The notes under the pieces were generated by a model. That model searched no databases and was not told where the DNA came from. It saw only the letters and a program-made list of their open reading frames with translations. Of a DNA stretch of 64,000 nt, positions 61,001 through 64,000 are shown piece by piece. The position numbers were made by a program, and so were the translations under genes. Position 1 is the stretch's first letter, and the number at the start of each line of letters is the position of its first letter. The DNA is taken from assembly GCA_951812625.1 (NCBI GenBank), contig CATOSP010000003.1:371335-435334 (forward strand). The letters are read 5' to 3'. Source of the DNA: an uncultured Dehalococcoidia bacterium (lineage in GTDB: Bacteria; Chloroflexota; Dehalococcoidia; Lucifugimonadales; UBA3495).

Positions 61001-64000
61001 GCTTTCTGATACCTCCATAATTGTCCGGACCCACACCCATACCGTTAACAGACTGACGTATGGCACCGTGGGCCCGGCCGCAAGCTTTGTCCTCGACCAA
61101 GCATTGCCGGTCCCTTTCACCCTGCTCCACGGGGCGAGCGGGAATCTCTCCTCGACGACAGCAGAACTTATAGTGGGTTCCGCCAGCAATATCTATTCCT
61201 GGGCAGGAACGGGACTCGGCTGGAGGGACGGAGACAAGGTAGCGGTGGCCCTGACCATACCGGTCCCGCCGCCTCCTCTGGTGAGCAACCTGGGCGAGAC
61301 CGCCGACTCATCCACGGCCTCGGTGGGAGTCTTTGGCAAGGCCGCCCAGTCGTTCACCACGGGCCCGGACACGGGTGGCTACACGGTGACCTGGGTCGAG
61401 ATCGGTACGGCTGTGGGCGTGGCGCCGGATTCGGTGTCCGACGTCAGCGTGAGCCTCTACTCCGATAGCAACAGGAGCTCTGGCTCATCCCTGCACACCC
61501 TTACGAACCCCAGAACCATTACCACGGGTGCGCATACCTTCACGGCCCTTGAGGGTGCGGAGCTGGCCCCAAACACCACCTACTTCGTGGTCGTAGAGTA
61601 CACGGGCACAGTTCTTGAATTGCAGCAGACCGCATCGGACTCCGAGAGCGGCGCCGTGGGCTGGAGCATCGGCGACGACCGCCGCCACGATTCCGGCCAA
61701 GGCTGGGAGACACAACCGCTCTCCTTGATGATCACGGTCAATGGGACAGTGAATCCGCCGGCGGCCCCGGACGGTCTCCGGGCGGTGAGCTTGGATAGCC
61801 AGGTAAGGCTGACCTGGATCCCGCCGCTCTCTGGCACCAGCATCACCAAGCACCAGTACCGCCAGAGCAACGACGACAAGGAGACCTGGGACCCGGACTG
61901 GACCGACATACCGGAAAGTGCGACCGACGAGGCAAACGAGGGATCCTACACGGTGTCCGACCTGACGAACAACACGGAGTACATCTTCCAGGTGCGGGCG
62001 GTGAATGAAGCGGGCGACAGCCCCGCGGCGGAATTGAGCGCTGTACCGGGCGCTCTGGTGACCAACCTGCATGAGTTTGTACAGCCGGGAGCAGAAGCGT
62101 CCCCTGATTCCACAAGCACACAGGCCCAGTCCTTCACCACCGGCGCCAACCCCTACAGCTATACGCTCAATCTGGTCCAAGTTGAGATTGCGGCGGCGCC
62201 GGACATGCCGTCGGGGGTCACGGCAAGCATCTACTCCGAGAGTGGCGGGAGTCCCGGTTCGCCGTTATTCACCCTGACCAACCCCCCGGCGTTCACCACC
62301 GGAGCGAACAACTTCACCGCGCCGGCCAACGCGACGCTGGCGGCGCACACTACCTACTTCGTCGTGATTGCGTACTCGGGCACCGGTCAGGAGTTCAAGT
62401 TGGCTGTCACCTTGGCCAATTCCGAGAGAGGCGTGGCGGGGTGGAGCATCGGTAACGGAACCCGTCACGGGGACCTGACACAGACCTCGGTGAGCTGGAT
62501 GTCAATGGCAAGACCCTTAAAGATCCAGGTCAATGGGACAGTGAATCCGCCCCCGCCCGTGCTGGTGAGCAATCTGAGCGAGAGCGGCCCAGGTGCAATC
62601 GCTGTAGACGGGACCAACGCAGGGTCCCAGTCCTTCACAACCGGGGCCAATTCAAAAGGCTACGTGCTGGGCTCAGTTGAGGTCAAACTGGGCAATGCAT
62701 CGCCGGATTTGCCTTCCGACGTCACCTTGAGCATCTATTCTGAGAGCGGCAGCAGCCCCGGGTCGTCCCTTCACATGCTTGCCAACCCGCATACGTTCAC
62801 CCCCTCTGCGACGAACACCTTCATCGCCCCGGCAGACGCAACGCTGGCGGCGAACACAACCTACTTCGTGGTCGTCGAGCACACGGGCGGCGGCTCTCTC
62901 TCGGTGGAGTCAACTTCGTCAACTACCGAGAACGGCGAGGCGGGTTGGAGCATCGGCGATGAACACCATACAGGTCCCGCTCCCTGGAATGCCCAGACCG
63001 GGCAAGTCCTGTTCATCCAGGTCAGAGGGATCAGCATCGTCAGGCCGTCCGCCCCCATGAACCTCGAAGCACTGTCCGGGGACGGAGAGGCGCGGCTGAT
63101 CTGGGAGACGGCGGACGGCGGGAGCAGCAGCATCAAGGGGCACGAGTACCGTCAGAGCACCGATGGAGGGCAGAACTGGGACGGCTGGATGGACATCCCC
63201 GATAGCGCGAAGAACGAGGCCAATGCCAATGCCTACACCCTGAGCAGCCTGATGAACAACGCTACCTATACCTTCCAAGTGCGGGCGGAGAGCCCGGTCG
63301 GCTTCAGCCTTGAGTCGAACTCGGCGGTCGCGCGGCCGCTGGCCGCCGGCGACATCTGGTCGGCGTCGTTGACCCGCGAGGGACATTTCATGGGCTGCGC
63401 CAACGGCCGCAGCGATAGCTCGCACCACTGTAGCTCGAAACTGGACCCAAACACATTCGAATTCCGGGGCAAGTCGTACGAGATAGTGAACCTCGAGGTG
63501 AGCATCGACAACTGGGTGCTGATCAACTTTGCTTCGCATAACCTGCCGTCGACTCATGGGGAGTACTGGGAGGAAATTCAGCAGCGCGATGCGGATATCG
63601 AGGAGATGAAGGAGCGGTTGAATCTCATTGTGGACGACCGGGAGTTCCTATTCCGCGAGCGTGACAACCTGCAGGAGAACACCTATTCGAGCGCTGGACG
63701 GGTCTTCACAACCGGAGCGCGCTTTTACTGGGGCGGCACCGGAACGCCAGGCTGGAACACCCTCGGTTCCTCGGTGATGCTGAAGCTGAACACGGGACAG
63801 GGCTTGGCGACGGACATCACCCCTCCGGCCCTCTCCGGGGCATTGTGGGAAGACATGAAGAACATTGTAGAGCTGGACTTCAGCGAAGTGCTGGACGTGA
63901 ACTCGATACCGGACCCGTCGGCGTTCACAGTGACGGCCGCGGGCGTCAAGCGTCCGGTGACCGGGGTCGCGTTGGTCGGGGAGGTTAACGGGGGCGCGGA
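58050..64000 (+). CDS. Third giant secreted mosaic protein, 3' end beyond the window (1983 residues seen)
   Basis: ATG 58050 follows GTGAGGTG at 58038-58045; no stop is met up to 64000. Signal peptide about 1-53 (ILPLVLLAVVLLAALSWLL core, GASA cleavage). Then propeller-like repeats (about 54-290, WSDGTTMWVADRADSKLYAYKM type); five domains of choice-of-anchor R type (LVSNLGET ... SIYSESGGSPGSS ... TTYFVV ... GWSIGD) beginning near 58917, 60121, 61279, 62055 and 62565; two Ig-like (59440, 60595); WSATLTV domains (59755, 60905) and a Cys-containing variant (63348); fibronectin III (61760, 63050); and the start of an SwmB/Ig-like domain at 63805. The layout parallels the C-terminal third of the first giant protein. 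Likely a surface or matrix protein. The anchor, if any, lies past the window. Confidence 0.88.
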   Translation, partial: MYNSGLLFAHRNQSVGSALKGAFAGRRILPLVLLAVVLLAALSWLLIPFGASAAVQVVETSDIGLGAFNDNPKGIWGNDTAIFVAEDDSGSENVIFGYHRSDGTRYQPKDFASLDAAGNQDVEGIWSDGTTMWVADRADSKLYAYKMSDKSHDSAKDITLDGDNDKPKGVWGNETTIWVAQDDFAPSNKIFAYNRSDGTHDSSNDFETLEAAGNQDVEGIWSDGATMWVADRTDGKVFAYNMSDKSRDPGNDFDLHPDNSDPVGIWSDGTRMWVVDSADAKFYIYVLANVATLVKNTGQTRESSTSELTASVPLGAVSFTTGGNAPGYTLSSLGVYFGSVPTATGFTATLNESATVNDADAPGTAKCTLTNPASYTASSVNTFGAPTDCGKLAPKTTYFVVMERDSSAVGTIDFGVTASDPEDSGGADGWSIGDAGYSKGSTDASWSTSGNTLLLEVKGAVINTFATGNPTIMGTLELGSVLTADTSRISDADGKPDGAQGFEYQWVRVDGGRDTDIRGATAPNYYPSDADVGKTLKVKVGFTDNAMNPEGPFISAATAPVPASDTVSVPWSATLTVGLAREAQDNTLGYNLGGPLGSLSDTSIIVRTHTHTVNRLTYGTVGPAASFVLDQALPVPFTLLHGASGNLSSTTAELIVGSASNIYSWAGTGLGWRDGDKVAVALTIPVPPPPLVSNLGETGSSSTVAVNSAVKLAQSFTAGSNSGDYWLDSVDVQIAGTPDTVSAVTVSIYSSDSTGTPGSSVHMLTNPVRFTSGMNTFAAPTGATLDAGAMYFLVVEYTGTGTEFELQLTSSTAESGAAGWSISDQHHQSSPSWSGQTGVVMLQVNGLAIGNATGQPTIMGTVKLGAVLTADTSNIADSDGKPGDAQGFEYQWVRVDGGRDTDIRGATAPNYYPSDADVGKTLKVKVGFTDNAMNPEGPFISAATAPVPASDTVSVPWSATLTVGLAREAQDNTLGYNLGGPLGSLSDTSIIVRTHTHTVNRLTYGTVGPAASFVLDQALPVPFTLLHGASGNLSSTTAELIVGSASNIYSWAGTGLGWRDGDKVAVALTIPVPPPPLVSNLGETADSSTASVGVFGKAAQSFTTGPDTGGYTVTWVEIGTAVGVAPDSVSDVSVSLYSDSNRSSGSSLHTLTNPRTITTGAHTFTALEGAELAPNTTYFVVVEYTGTVLELQQTASDSESGAVGWSIGDDRRHDSGQGWETQPLSLMITVNGTVNPPAAPDGLRAVSLDSQVRLTWIPPLSGTSITKHQYRQSNDDKETWDPDWTDIPESATDEANEGSYTVSDLTNNTEYIFQVRAVNEAGDSPAAELSAVPGALVTNLHEFVQPGAEASPDSTSTQAQSFTTGANPYSYTLNLVQVEIAAAPDMPSGVTASIYSESGGSPGSPLFTLTNPPAFTTGANNFTAPANATLAAHTTYFVVIAYSGTGQEFKLAVTLANSERGVAGWSIGNGTRHGDLTQTSVSWMSMARPLKIQVNGTVNPPPPVLVSNLSESGPGAIAVDGTNAGSQSFTTGANSKGYVLGSVEVKLGNASPDLPSDVTLSIYSESGSSPGSSLHMLANPHTFTPSATNTFIAPADATLAANTTYFVVVEHTGGGSLSVESTSSTTENGEAGWSIGDEHHTGPAPWNAQTGQVLFIQVRGISIVRPSAPMNLEALSGDGEARLIWETADGGSSSIKGHEYRQSTDGGQNWDGWMDIPDSAKNEANANAYTLSSLMNNATYTFQVRAESPVGFSLESNSAVARPLAAGDIWSASLTREGHFMGCANGRSDSSHHCSSKLDPNTFEFRGKSYEIVNLEVSIDNWVLINFASHNLPSTHGEYWEEIQQRDADIEEMKERLNLIVDDREFLFRERDNLQENTYSSAGRVFTTGARFYWGGTGTPGWNTLGSSVMLKLNTGQGLATDITPPALSGALWEDMKNIVELDFSEVLDVNSIPDPSAFTVTAAGVKRPVTGVALVGEVNGGA
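59543..60144 (+). repeat. Exact 602-bp duplication, first copy
   Basis: Identical, as far as I can read, to 60701-61302 at an offset of 1158 bp (386 codons, in frame). It covers the second half of an Ig-like domain and a whole WSATLTV domain, up to the start of an anchor-R-like domain. Confidence 0.92.
60701..61302 (+). repeat. Exact 602-bp duplication, second copy
   Basis: Second copy of 59543-60144. DNA identity including third codon positions implies very recent duplication, ongoing gene conversion, or an assembly error. Confidence 0.92.

Overview
The window is about 64 kb of GC-rich bacterial DNA. It has a left accessory region rich in defence-type genes, a middle with two large sensor kinases and a few housekeeping-type genes, and a right half dominated by three enormous secreted repeat proteins. 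No rRNA, tRNA or conserved core operon was seen, so taxonomy is inference. Hybrid GAF/PAS kinases carrying an OmpR-type output, a DegV protein, and secreted Calx-beta/LRR/cadherin mosaics with an EF-hand-like tail would fit Chloroflexota (SAR202/Dehalococcoidia-like), with low confidence.

Left region (1-13.2 kb): a leftward XRE-ImmA/IrrE protease plus PIN pair is transcribed divergently from a metallo-beta-lactamase (MBL) gene that overlaps by 4 bp a gene encoding a ubiquitin-type E2-E1-JAB triple fusion. A second MBL gene followed by a patatin phospholipase comes next. A dead IS5-family element (7956-8839) with intact ends separates these from a leftward single-chain restriction-modification enzyme, itself preceded by a DUF4160 / DUF2442-XRE pair. 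Together they look like a defence island; the MBL/E2-E1-JAB/MBL/patatin stretch, with no visible CD-NTase or ubiquitin-like gene, is the best candidate for an undescribed system. The two promoters between the XRE gene and the MBL gene overlap completely and are framed by an inverted repeat.

Middle (13.2-25.8 kb): an unknown protein and a replication-relaxation family protein (plasmid or integrative-element type), then a leftward hybrid kinase/OmpR regulator with an SDR/NmrA-type gene behind it, a transposase remnant that has beheaded a leucine-rich-repeat surface protein, a second rightward hybrid kinase/OmpR regulator, DegV, and a MarR regulator with a perfect palindrome just ahead of its ribosome binding site.

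Right half (25.9-64 kb): a 4772-residue exported Calx-beta protein containing eight near-identical tandem repeats; a degraded copy of the kinase N-terminus with its upstream DNA; a 4800-residue exported mosaic (anchor-R-like domain, LRR, propeller, Calx-beta-like, cadherin, duplicated EF-hand-like tail); a cluster of mobile-element debris including a 707-bp IS5-family element; and a third exported mosaic that runs off the right end and holds an exact 602-bp in-frame duplication. The three proteins share domain types and probably form the cell-surface or extracellular interaction layer of the organism. No secretion or anchoring gene is visible in the window.
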